Positions 1 through 6,870 of a stretch of DNA of 59,305 bases are shown here, piece by piece. A model generated the notes under the pieces. The model had not been told where the DNA came from, did not search any database, and saw only the letters and a list, made by a program, of their open reading frames with translations. This DNA comes from an uncultured Eubacteriales bacterium. GTDB taxonomy: Bacteria; Bacillota; Clostridia; Oscillospirales; Oscillospiraceae. Each line of letters begins with the position of its first letter. Positions within the stretch are counted from its first letter, which is position 1. The DNA is taken from the NCBI GenBank assembly GCA_900316255.1, contig ONCI01000015.1:1-59305 (forward strand), in the 5' to 3' direction. The position numbers were made by a program, and so were the translations under genes.

Positions 1-684
1 CTCAAAAAAGGTGATGCCCATCAAAAGCAGCTGGGCCCGCAGCCAGCCGCCCAAACTTCCCTTCAGCTCCTCCCCCATGCCCTCCAGCCGCTCCTTCAGG
101 CGCGGGGGCACCTGGGCCAGCACGAAGGCCGTTACCCGGGGAAAGGAAGCGGAGCAGAAATAGCTGCCGATCCCGCAGGTGACCACGAAGAGCAGCAGAT
201 CCGGACTTTTCCCCGCAAGCCGCCCCACCGCGTCCAGCGCCCATTGGCTCAGCAGCGCCGGCAGGCCATAGAGGCTCTCCCCCACCGCGTCCATGGCGCG
301 GCGCAGGGTATCCTCCAGTTCCTCCGGCGCCTGGGCAATCAGGGAGAGCCCCCGCTCCTCCAGGAGGCCCAGGGTCTGGGCAAGGCCGGTCATCATCCCG
401 GGGACCTCACGGGCAAAATCCCCGATGGCCTCCACGCCCCAGCCGATGAGGGCGCCGCAGCCCCGGACCAGCAGGGCCAGCAGCCCCAGGTCCACCAGGC
501 CTGCCGCGGCGCTTCTGGGCCAGCCCCGGCGTACCAGGGCCCGGACCAGGGGCTCGATCAGCGCAGCCAGAGCAAAGCCCAGCAGGAAGGGCGCGCACCA
601 GGGCAGCAAAAACCGTGCCGTGAGCCAGGCTCCCGCCAGCGCGGCCCCGATGGAGATCAGCCTTCGCCAAGCCCGCCGTCCCAT
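1..684 (-). CDS. ytvI: YtvI-like integral membrane protein (AI-2E transporter family), partial
   Basis: The first 228 codons run off the left edge of the window. The start ATG at 684 follows a strong GGAGGGG ribosome binding site. The N-terminus has a hydrophobic segment (about residues 8-33) after MGRRAWRRL, a second segment around residues 65-85, an amphipathic middle, and another hydrophobic stretch near residue 165. This is the layout of the sporulation protein YtvI within the AI-2E family transporters, polytopic proteins of about 350-380 residues. The family assignment rests on topology and local resemblance, not a unique motif. In spore formers YtvI is linked to sporulation, but its substrate is unknown. 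Confidence 0.6.
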   Translation of the reverse strand, partial: MGRRAWRRLISIGAALAGAWLTARFLLPWCAPFLLGFALAALIEPLVRALVRRGWPRSAAAGLVDLGLLALLVRGCGALIGWGVEAIGDFAREVPGMMTGLAQTLGLLEERGLSLIAQAPEELEDTLRRAMDAVGESLYGLPALLSQWALDAVGRLAGKSPDLLLFVVTCGIGSYFCSASFPRVTAFVLAQVPPRLKERLEGMGEELKGSLGGWLRAQLLLMGITFFE

Positions 685-861
685 GCGCGTCCCCTCCTTT
701 TCTCCCTTGCGAAACCCGTTTCGCGATCGCGGTAACCTTCTTTCTCTTTATTGTTTCATGTGCGCAGGGTTTTATGCGAAAGAGCCTGCCCGCGCCGCAC
801 CCGTGGCGCAGCCGCAGCGTAGAATGGAGCGGCCGCCCTTGCGGCCATGGGAGGAATTTCC

Positions 862-1833
862 ATGCTGATCGTACAAAAATTCGGCGGCAGTTCTCTGGCG
901 GATCTGCAGCGCCTCCGCCGGGCGGCCGGCATCGCCGCCGAGGCTCGCCGCCGGGAAAACCGGGTGGTGCTGGTGGTCTCCGCCGCCGGGAACAGCACCG
1001 ACGAGCTGCTCTCGCTTGCCAGGCGGATCCTGCCCCACCCGCCCCGGCGGGAGCTGGACGCCCTGATGGCCACCGGGGAGCAGCGCTCCGCCGCCCTGAT
1101 GGCCATGACGCTGGAGAGTCTGGGCTGTCCCGCCCGCTCCTTTTCCGGCGCACAGGCAGGGATCCATACCGACGCGCATTTCGGGGAAGCCGCCATCCTC
1201 CGGGTAGAGCCCCAGGCCCTGCGCCGGAGCCTGGAGGCCGGGGAGATCGCCGTCGTCGCGGGCTTCCAGGGCCGCTCCCCCGCCGGAGAGCTGACCACCC
1301 TGGGCCGGGGCGGCTCGGACACCACCGCCGTGGCTCTGGCAGCGGCCCTGGGGGCGGAACGCTGCGAGATCTATACCGACGTGGACGGCATCTGCACCGC
1401 CGATCCCCGTCTCATCCCCTCGGCCCGGCTCCTGCGGGAGATCGACAGCCGGGATATGCTGCTTCTGGCCGAGGCCGGGTCCCAGGTGCTCCACCCGGGT
1501 TCGGTGCGCCTCGCCATGGAAAAGGAGGTTCCGCTGTGGCTCCTCTCCTCCTTCCGGGCGGGAGAGGGCACCCGGGTCCTGCCGCTGCCGGAGGAGCGCC
1601 GCCCAGGCCTTGCCGGGGTCACCCGGGACGAGGCGAGCGGCAGCGTGACCCTGGTGGGCCGCGCCGCGGACAGCGCCTTGTTGGAGCGGCTGCGGCGGGA
1701 GCTGGAGCACAGCGGCATCCCGGTGCGCTCCGCCCGGGCGGAGGAGGGCTGCGTCCGTTTTACCGTCGCCCCGGCGCAGCTGCTGCCCGCCCTGGAGCTC
1801 TGCCACCGGGAAATAGTGAAGAGTGAAAAGTGA
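862..1833 (+). CDS. Aspartate kinase with a shortened regulatory region
   Basis: The enzyme phosphorylates aspartate, the first step towards lysine, threonine, methionine and diaminopimelate. The nucleotide-binding KFGGSS motif sits at residues 6-11, and the aspartokinase motifs GFQGRSPAGELTTLGRGGSD and IYTDVDGICTADPR follow. I chose the ATG at 862 because GGAGGAA lies just upstream; an ATG at 847 lies before that site. The protein is 323 residues, whereas bacterial aspartokinases usually have about 400 or more with two ACT domains. After the kinase core (to about residue 240) there is room for only one ACT-like unit. The last codons (IVKSEK) are encoded by a simple repeat. Confidence 0.85.
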   Translation: MLIVQKFGGSSLADLQRLRRAAGIAAEARRRENRVVLVVSAAGNSTDELLSLARRILPHPPRRELDALMATGEQRSAALMAMTLESLGCPARSFSGAQAGIHTDAHFGEAAILRVEPQALRRSLEAGEIAVVAGFQGRSPAGELTTLGRGGSDTTAVALAAALGAERCEIYTDVDGICTADPRLIPSARLLREIDSRDMLLLAEAGSQVLHPGSVRLAMEKEVPLWLLSSFRAGEGTRVLPLPEERRPGLAGVTRDEASGSVTLVGRAADSALLERLRRELEHSGIPVRSARAEEGCVRFTVAPAQLLPALELCHREIVKSEK

Positions 1834-1842
1834 AGAGTGAAG
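1816..1842 (+). repeat. GTGAAGAG-type simple repeat at the end of the aspartokinase gene
   Basis: Four imperfect copies of a GTGAAGA/GTGAAAA unit run through the aspartokinase stop codon and into the spacer, just before the terminator hairpin. The last residues of the enzyme are therefore encoded by repeat sequence. Confidence 0.6.
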
Positions 1843-1848
1843 AATTGT

Positions 1849-1880
1849 GGTGTGCCGCTGCGCGGCACACCTTTTTTCTT
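1849..1880 (+). terminator. Intrinsic terminator after the aspartokinase gene
   Basis: GGTGTGCCG pairs with CGGCACACC around a five-base loop (1849-1871), and seven T residues follow. Confidence 0.85.
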
Positions 1881-1908
1881 TGGCATTCGGTGCCGTCCCG
1901 GTCCTGTC

Positions 1909-1937
1909 TTGCAATCGGCCCCGTGCCGTGGTACAAT
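1909..1937 (+). promoter_or_regulatory. Sigma-A type promoter of the HD-domain nucleotidase gene
   Basis: TTGCAA (1909-1914) is separated by 17 bases from TACAAT (1932-1937). It lies about 30 bases upstream of the start at 1966 and after the preceding terminator. Confidence 0.7.
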
Positions 1938-1965
1938 CGCGGCAGAACGAGAAAGGACGCTTCCC

Positions 1966-2553
1966 ATGAACGAAAACTTTTTTGCCTATATCTCCCGCAT
2001 GCGCTACATCGGCCGCTGGAGCCTGATGCGCAATTCCCTGCCGGAGAACATCCAGGAGCACAGCCACATGGTGGCCGTCTTCGCCCACGCCCTGGGGGTC
2101 ATCCGCCGGGACGTGTTCGGCAAGCCCTGCGACCCCAACGCGGCCGCCGCCGTGGCCCTCTTCCACGACAGCAGCGAGATCCTCACCGGGGACCTGCCCA
2201 CTCCCATCAAGTACCACAGCGCAGACATCCGGGAGGCCTACAAGCAGGTGGAGGACCTGGCCTGCCGCCAGCTGCTGAACACCCTGCCGCCGGAGCTGCG
2301 CCCCGCCTATGAGGAGCTGCTCGTGGGCGAAACGCAGGAACAGCTTCACGATCTGGTGAAGGCGGCGGACAAGCTTTCCGCCTATGTCAAGTGCATCGAG
2401 GAGCGCAAGGCCGGCAACAACGAATTCCTCTCCGCCGAAAAACAGAGCCGCCGTACCCTGGAGGAGAGCGGCATGCCCGAGGTGGCCTATTTCCTGGAGC
2501 ACTTCATCCCGGCCTTCGAAAAGGACCTGGACGAGCTGGGCACCATAGAGTAG
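1966..2553 (+). CDS. yfbR: HD-domain 5'-deoxynucleotidase, YfbR type
   Basis: A 195-residue HD-superfamily phosphohydrolase, expected to remove the 5' phosphate from deoxyribonucleoside monophosphates in the cytoplasm. The metal-binding His residues appear in EHSHMVA (about residues 31-37), the HD pair in ALFHDSSEILTGDLPTP (about 65-81), and the distal Asp in KAADKLSAYVKC (about 130-141). This spacing matches YfbR-like nucleotidases. The start at 1966 follows GAAAGGA and its own promoter. It may be cotranscribed with the small DUF896 gene 52 bases downstream, since no terminator lies between them. Confidence 0.82.
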   Translation: MNENFFAYISRMRYIGRWSLMRNSLPENIQEHSHMVAVFAHALGVIRRDVFGKPCDPNAAAAVALFHDSSEILTGDLPTPIKYHSADIREAYKQVEDLACRQLLNTLPPELRPAYEELLVGETQEQLHDLVKAADKLSAYVKCIEERKAGNNEFLSAEKQSRRTLEESGMPEVAYFLEHFIPAFEKDLDELGTIE

Positions 2554-2576
2554 GGGCGACCTGTGGTCGCCTCCCG
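2553..2576. repeat. Short palindrome GGCGACC-tgt-GGTCGCC
   Basis: It starts at the stop codon of the nucleotidase gene. A related unit with the core GGGACGACCATTGGTCGTCC occurs near 58311-58332, so this is probably one member of a dispersed palindrome family. There is no T-run, so it is unlikely to be a terminator. Confidence 0.5.
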
Positions 2577-2605
2577 TCAGCAGATATGCGCAAAGGAGAA
2601 CACAC

Positions 2606-2821
2606 ATGGAAAACAGCAAGCTGAACCGGATCAACGAGCTGGCCGCCCTGGCAAAGCTCCGCCCTCTCACCCAGGAGGAACTGGCCGAGCGGGACGTGCT
2701 GCGCAGGGAGTATATCGCAGAGTGGCGGCAGGGGGCCGTGCAGGTGCTGGAAAACACCTGGATCCAGACCCCGGACGGCAAGAAGCACAAGCTCACCGAT
2801 CTGAAAAAGAAGAAAAAATAA
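2606..2821 (+). CDS. DUF896 family small protein (YnzC-like)
   Basis: A 71-residue soluble protein with the family's N-terminal helical hairpin (KLNRINELAALAKLRPLTQE, then ELAERDVLRREYI) and a short basic tail ending in KKKKK. The start follows AAGGAG. DUF896 proteins such as B. subtilis YnzC are small helical proteins, some linked to the SOS response, without an assigned biochemical role. A terminator follows directly. Confidence 0.85.
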   Translation: MENSKLNRINELAALAKLRPLTQEELAERDVLRREYIAEWRQGAVQVLENTWIQTPDGKKHKLTDLKKKKK

Positions 2822-2822
2822 G

Positions 2823-2852
2823 AAAAACAGCAGCCTCAGCTGCTGTTTTTCT
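2823..2852. terminator. Bidirectional terminator between convergent genes
   Basis: AAAAACAGCAGC and GCTGCTGTTTTT form a 12-bp stem with a four-base loop. A-runs and T-runs lie on both sides, so it can serve both the DUF896 gene and the convergent hydrolase gene. Confidence 0.85.
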
Positions 2853-2863
2853 TATTGCCGATG

Positions 2864-3619
2864 TCACTTCAAGTCCAGAAAGCGCAGGATCTCCTTGGTG
2901 GCAAGCTCCATCGCCTTGGGATGCTGGAAGCGGTGGTCCGCCCCCTCCACGGGGACAAAATCGATCACGTTATCCTCCGCGAACTGCCTGACATCCGCAA
3001 AAGGCACGATCTCGTCCGCCGTTCCGTGGAGGATCAGGATATCGTCCGCCCAGGGCAGGAAATCCCGCCGCGTCAGATCCGCCTCCCGCAGGCTCTCCAG
3101 AAAGATCCGGTCCACGGCGATCTTCCGGTCAAAGCCCACCGGGACGCTTCTTCCACGCTCCAGCTGCCGGAGGCCTTCCTCGTCCATGATGGCGGAGGAG
3201 AGCACCCGGTACATGCACACCGCCGGGCAGCGCAGCGCGATCTTCGCAAAGGGGCTGAAGCCCTCGGAGAGGCACTTCAGGAAGAGATAGCCGCCGAAGC
3301 TGGTGGCGTAGCCGTCCAGCCGGGCCGGGGCAAAGCGGACGCGTAGATCTTCGACCACCAGACGCAGATACCTGTCGCAGTCCTCCAGACGGAGGACCTT
3401 GCGCACATCCTCCCCGTGACAGGGCCAGTCAAAGCAGAGCAGGGCGCTGCCCCGGTTCTTCTCCAGCAGCCTTGCCGCAAAATGCTCGGCCGCCTTGGTC
3501 TCCTTGTGCCCGCAGAAGCCGTGACCGTAGACGATCATCCGTTCCGGCTGCATGGTTTCGGCATAGAGTTTGCAGCGGATGCTGCAGCCCTCGGCATTGA
3601 TGTTGTAGTACTTTTCCAT
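2864..3619 (-). CDS. Alpha/beta hydrolase family protein
   Basis: A 251-residue serine hydrolase of the alpha/beta fold. Visible elements are GHGFCGHKE (oxyanion loop, about residues 33-41), YATSFGGYL with the Ser nucleophile in a G/T-S-F-G-G elbow, an Asp in ILHGTADEIVPF, and a His in EGADHRFQ. These match peptidase S9-like or esterase-like lids. I chose the ATG at 3619 because AAAGGACG lies seven bases upstream; an in-frame GTG 18 bases earlier lacks that spacing. It has no signal peptide, so it is probably cytoplasmic. The substrate cannot be read from the sequence. It is separated from the export operon upstream by a terminator. Confidence 0.8.
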   Translation of the reverse strand: MEKYYNINAEGCSIRCKLYAETMQPERMIVYGHGFCGHKETKAAEHFAARLLEKNRGSALLCFDWPCHGEDVRKVLRLEDCDRYLRLVVEDLRVRFAPARLDGYATSFGGYLFLKCLSEGFSPFAKIALRCPAVCMYRVLSSAIMDEEGLRQLERGRSVPVGFDRKIAVDRIFLESLREADLTRRDFLPWADDILILHGTADEIVPFADVRQFAEDNVIDFVPVEGADHRFQHPKAMELATKEILRFLDLK

Positions 3620-3640
3620 GCTTTCGTCCTTTTTCACACA

Positions 3641-3677
3641 GGAAAAAGGAGCTGTGAAATGCTTTCACAGCTCCTTT
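3641..3677 (-). terminator. Terminator ending the NHLM export operon
   Basis: A perfect 15-bp stem (AAAGGAGCTGTGAAA with its complement) and a three-base loop are followed on the minus strand by a five-T run. It lies directly downstream of the LysM peptide gene and marks the operon end. Confidence 0.88.
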
Positions 3678-3711
3678 CCGTTTTCAGTCAGGCGTTGCTG
3701 CCCGCATCATC

Positions 3712-3912
3712 TCAGAAGCGGATGACCAGCTTCTGACCGGCCTTCAGGTCCTGCGGATTGCGGATGTTGTTCCAGCGGCAGAGCTGCTCTACCGTGCAGT
3801 GGAAATGCTTGGCGATCTCATCCATGCTGTCGCCGGGGCGAACGATATAGGGGATCATCGTGCCGCCGTTCACAGATTCCAGGACTTCATCTTCCAGGGG
3901 AGCTGCATTCAT
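3712..3912 (-). CDS. Double-glycine leader peptide with a LysM domain as cargo
   Basis: A 66-residue protein. It starts with a leader of about 17 residues ending in LEDEVLESVNGG, the shape of double-glycine leaders cleaved by C39 peptidases. The remainder (about 49 residues) is a single LysM: YIVRPGDSMDEIAKHF, then LCRWNNI, then LKAGQKLVI. LysM domains bind the glycan part of peptidoglycan. I prefer the ATG at 3912 because GGAGG is eight bases upstream; the ATG at 3927 would lie before that site and add five residues. It is the last gene of the export operon. The leader resembles that of the CW_7 protein at 6454-6762 (shared DEVLE-V-GG), so the same exporter probably handles both. No modification enzyme is nearby. 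Confidence 0.85.
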   Translation of the reverse strand: MNAAPLEDEVLESVNGGTMIPYIVRPGDSMDEIAKHFHCTVEQLCRWNNIRNPQDLKAGQKLVIRF

Positions 3913-3939
3913 GTTCTTTACCTCCATGTTCAGGATTGA

Positions 3940-6369
3940 TCAATAGAATGTGTAGTTGTTGGTGAGGCCTTCCTTGCCGTCCTTCCAGGTCAGGTAGCCG
4001 GAGCCGCGGTCATACTTCATGGAGCCGCTGCCGCCGCTGTAAGCCTGCTCGGGAGCGCCGTAATCGCCGTTCTCGTCCTTGGTCTCCACGGTTTTGACGC
4101 AATCGCTGTAGCTAAGGTTCCCGTCGGCGTCAAATTTTCCGTGGAAGACCCACTTGATGCGCTGGTTGTCCTTGACCCAGACCGCGGTGACCTGAACGCC
4201 GTCGCCGTAATCCACGATCCGGACGTCGATGCCGGCGCCGCTCATGTCATGGAAGGTGCCGGTCACCTGGGCGGGACCGGGATCCGGTTCGGGTTCGGGT
4301 TCCGGTTCCGGTTCGGGTTCGGGCTCTTCGGGAGCGGGATCCGGTTCGGGATCGGGCTCAGCGGGATCGCTGCCGGGTTCCTCGGTGGGCTCAGCCGGCG
4401 CTTCGGTGGGCTCGGGCTCGATCTCGGGAGACTCGCCGTAGATGTCTACCAGGTAGATGTTCTCCCTGGCGGGAGTGTTCTCATAGTAAACGGTGCAGCT
4501 GCAGCCCTCGGCCAGTTCACCGTAGAGCAGGCGGCACACAGAGGGATCCACCGTAACGGTCTCGCCGTTGGAAAGCACGATGACGTAATCCCCGCCCATG
4601 CTGATGCCATAGACGTTGCCGGCCATGGAAGCATAGATGGGTTCGGGATCCGGCACGGGAACGGGCGTGGGCGTGGGCTCCGCCTTGTTCTCCAGGGTGA
4701 TCATGCCGCCGCACTCGATGGTGCCGAGATATCTGCCGCTGTAGGTGCCGTTGAAGCGCCACTGGACGTTCATGGGCAGCTGGACAGTGCCATCAGGCAG
4801 CTGGATGGAGAAGGTGCGGTTGCCGAAGACCGTGCTGGTCTTGCCGCCCTGGTAATTCAAGGCGGGCTGATTCATCTTGACGATGCCGTTGCCCAGGGTC
4901 AGGGTGACGTTGTCCGCCAGGGAGTTGAGCCGGATGGTGGCGTGGCGGATACCCACATTCATGGTGACCTCAGCCTGGTTCGGGCCGGTACGGACGGCAA
5001 ACCAGTCGCAGTACAGGTCCAGAGCGGTGCCGGTCTCGGAGCTGAAGCCGCCCTTGCCGATGATGTCACCGGTGGGCACGGGCGCCGGCGTGACCGTGGG
5101 CACGGGGGCCACGGTGGGCTGGGTGGTGGGCGCAGGCGTGGCAGTGGGCGCGGGCGTGGGCGTGGGAGCCGCCTTGGGCTTCACGAAGAGGTAGGCGGTG
5201 TTGGTGCGGGCGGTCTGGCCCTCATAGTTGAAGGTGCAGTAGGCGCCCCAGTGATCGGCCTGCTTGGGCAGCTTGTCGATGGTCAGGGTGGTGCTGTAGA
5301 GGCCGCTGACCTGCACGCCGGGGAACTTGTTGGCAAAGTTCTGGGGGGTGTACTCCCAGCCCTCAGGGGACACGAAGGTCCAGCTCAGAGAGGTGTAGAT
5401 GTTGGCATAGGCCACGAAATAGGCGGTCTTGCCCTCGTCCCGGCTCTCATTGGTGGGGTTCTTGGTGACGTAGAGGAACAGCGGCGCGCTTGCGTCTTCC
5501 GCAGGCTTCGGCATCTGGTCCAGGGGCTGGGGCAGAGGCAGCGGATTGGTCTTGTCCGGGGTCTTGTCGCCGGTGAAGACCGCGTAGCTGTCGCTCAGGG
5601 TGGCGGCGTCCACGGCGTCCTCATAGCGGAACCAGCCGAAGTTGCTGCTGACCTTGTCCATGCCGAAGAAGAGCTGCTGGCCGGCGTTGTTGAAGGCCTC
5701 GGCCTCGATGGTGCGGCCCTCGGGATCCATGTAGCTCACGCTGCGCTGGCCGTTCTGCACCTGGATGTGCTCGATGGCCAGGGGCTGGTAGCTCAGGCTG
5801 CCGTCCTTCAGGGTCACGGCGCACTTGTTGGTGTAGCCCTCGTTCTCGGAGAGCAGGATGTTGTCGTAAAACAGGTAGGACCAGGCGCCGGTGGCGGGAT
5901 CATAGTAGGTATCCGCGTTGTCCGACAGCAGGTCGGGGAAGGACTCGCCTTCCTCCAGCTTGGTGCTGCACTCCACCAGGGAGTCCATCTTCTCGCTCAG
6001 CTCCCAGAGCTTCACGGTGGTGGAGCGGTCGGCCTGGTGCTGGGAAGCGACAAGCACTTCCACCCGGCCGTTGTGGTCCAGGTCGGTGATGGCGTAGCGC
6101 CAGTCGTGGGAGGCGTCCTGCTTGATGGAGGGCAGGGTCTGCAGCAGCGCCTGCATCAGGGGATCGGCAGGCTGCTCAGTGGGCTGCGCGTCCGGCGTGG
6201 CGGAGGGCGCAGCGGGCTCGGGCGTGGGCTGGCTGTCGCCGCCGGCCGAAGGAGCCTCCGTGGGGATGGCGGTGGTCTCAGCCTGCTGTGGCGCAACCCC
6301 GCCGCAGGCGGCGAGGGAGAGGGCCAGGGCCAGGACCAGGATCATGCAAATAACAGATCTTCTGTTCAT
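3940..6369 (-). CDS. Large modular lipoprotein inside the export operon
   Basis: An 809-residue protein with a lipoprotein signal (hydrophobic segment then LAAC at about residues 19-22). Blocks in order: a T/P/A-rich stalk; a domain with DLDHNGRVEVL, an EF-hand/VCBS-like acidic loop, near residue 98; an Ig-like block near residues 290-400; a long PT-rich linker; a beta-rich block; a short domain with GNVYGISMGGDY; a linker ending in Pro-Glu repeats; and a C-terminal beta-rich domain of about 130 residues. It is expected to sit on the outer face of the membrane and extend into the wall. It lies between the two leader-peptide genes. No enzyme motif was recognised, so a scaffold or receptor role is inference only. 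Confidence 0.8.
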   Translation of the reverse strand: MNRRSVICMILVLALALSLAACGGVAPQQAETTAIPTEAPSAGGDSQPTPEPAAPSATPDAQPTEQPADPLMQALLQTLPSIKQDASHDWRYAITDLDHNGRVEVLVASQHQADRSTTVKLWELSEKMDSLVECSTKLEEGESFPDLLSDNADTYYDPATGAWSYLFYDNILLSENEGYTNKCAVTLKDGSLSYQPLAIEHIQVQNGQRSVSYMDPEGRTIEAEAFNNAGQQLFFGMDKVSSNFGWFRYEDAVDAATLSDSYAVFTGDKTPDKTNPLPLPQPLDQMPKPAEDASAPLFLYVTKNPTNESRDEGKTAYFVAYANIYTSLSWTFVSPEGWEYTPQNFANKFPGVQVSGLYSTTLTIDKLPKQADHWGAYCTFNYEGQTARTNTAYLFVKPKAAPTPTPAPTATPAPTTQPTVAPVPTVTPAPVPTGDIIGKGGFSSETGTALDLYCDWFAVRTGPNQAEVTMNVGIRHATIRLNSLADNVTLTLGNGIVKMNQPALNYQGGKTSTVFGNRTFSIQLPDGTVQLPMNVQWRFNGTYSGRYLGTIECGGMITLENKAEPTPTPVPVPDPEPIYASMAGNVYGISMGGDYVIVLSNGETVTVDPSVCRLLYGELAEGCSCTVYYENTPARENIYLVDIYGESPEIEPEPTEAPAEPTEEPGSDPAEPDPEPDPAPEEPEPEPEPEPEPEPDPGPAQVTGTFHDMSGAGIDVRIVDYGDGVQVTAVWVKDNQRIKWVFHGKFDADGNLSYSDCVKTVETKDENGDYGAPEQAYSGGSGSMKYDRGSGYLTWKDGKEGLTNNYTFY
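4286..4323 (-). repeat. Hexanucleotide repeat coding for Pro-Glu
   Basis: Tandem GGTTCG/GGTTCC hexamers on the plus strand encode the Pro-Glu run of the lipoprotein linker. Changes by whole units would stay in frame and alter linker length. Confidence 0.8.
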
Positions 6370-6385
6370 TTTCTTTCCTCCGGAG

Positions 6386-6423
6386 AGGCGGCGGAAGCGG
6401 ATCGGAAAGCGCTTCCGCCGCCT
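6386..6423 (-). promoter_or_regulatory. Strong intercistronic hairpin between the CW_7 peptide and lipoprotein genes
   Basis: A perfect 14-bp inverted repeat (AGGCGGCGGAAGCG and its complement) with a ten-base loop lies between the CW_7 peptide stop and the lipoprotein start. No T-run follows, so an mRNA-stabilising or attenuating hairpin is more likely than a full terminator. It would favour higher levels of the peptide message than of the lipoprotein message. Confidence 0.6.
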
Positions 6424-6453
6424 GAATCAGACTTGCTTGTGTCGCTCAGGCGA

Positions 6454-6762
6454 TCACAGCAGCATGTTGTTGACCAGGTTCTGGATCTTGTTGTAGTCAT
6501 AGCCGGCACGGGCCAGAGCGGCCTTGCGGGCCTCGCCGTTGCCGTATTTGCCATCGATAACATCCTTGGCGACCTTCTCGTACTTGAGCAGGTCGTTCAC
6601 CAGACCCTGAACCACATTGGGGTCAAAGCCGGCTCTGCGCAGAGCGTTCACGCGGGCTTCCCCGTTGCCGTAGTTGCCGTTGATGCAGGCGTAAGCAGCC
6701 TTCAGGTTGGCAGTCATACCGCCGGCGACTTCCTCCAGGACTTCATCGTTCAGCTTTTCCAT
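6454..6762 (-). CDS. Double-glycine leader protein carrying two CW_7 (Cpl-7) cell-wall-binding repeats
   Basis: A 102-residue protein. Residues 1-15 are the leader MEKLNDEVLEEVAGG. The remaining 87 residues are two repeats of about 40 residues, each with the pattern I-G-YGNGEAR-ALRAG-D-N-QLVN-L (motifs INGNYGNGEAR and IDGKYGNGEAR). This matches the CW_7 repeat of the Cpl-7 phage lysozyme, which binds peptidoglycan muropeptides. No catalytic domain is attached. It starts at an ATG after AAGGAAG. It lies directly downstream of the two ABC genes, so cleavage after Gly-Gly by the C39 domain and export is the expected fate. The purpose of a free two-repeat binder outside the cell is unknown. Confidence 0.88.
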   Translation of the reverse strand: MEKLNDEVLEEVAGGMTANLKAAYACINGNYGNGEARVNALRRAGFDPNVVQGLVNDLLKYEKVAKDVIDGKYGNGEARKAALARAGYDYNKIQNLVNNMLL

Positions 6763-6840
6763 AGTACATACTTCCTTTCATTTTTGATTGAACAGCCACC
6801 CCGCGCAGGGGCGCTGGTCGTTTACCGTCTTTTGTTCCAC

Positions 6841-6860
6841 TTCCGCGCTGTCGCGCGGAA
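6841..6860 (-). promoter_or_regulatory. Intercistronic hairpin after the second ABC gene
   Basis: TTCCGCGC and GCGCGGAA form an 8-bp stem with a four-base loop, ten bases after the ABC stop codon. It is not followed by a T-run. It may separate exporter message from cargo message by processing or partial termination. Confidence 0.45.
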
Positions 6861-6870
6861 CATGGTTCTA

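Noticed and set aside
3712..6762. Lanthipeptide or other modified peptide cluster
   Set aside because: The exporter type can serve such peptides, but no LanM, radical SAM, cyclodehydratase or similar gene lies in the operon, and the cargo are folded wall-binding domains.
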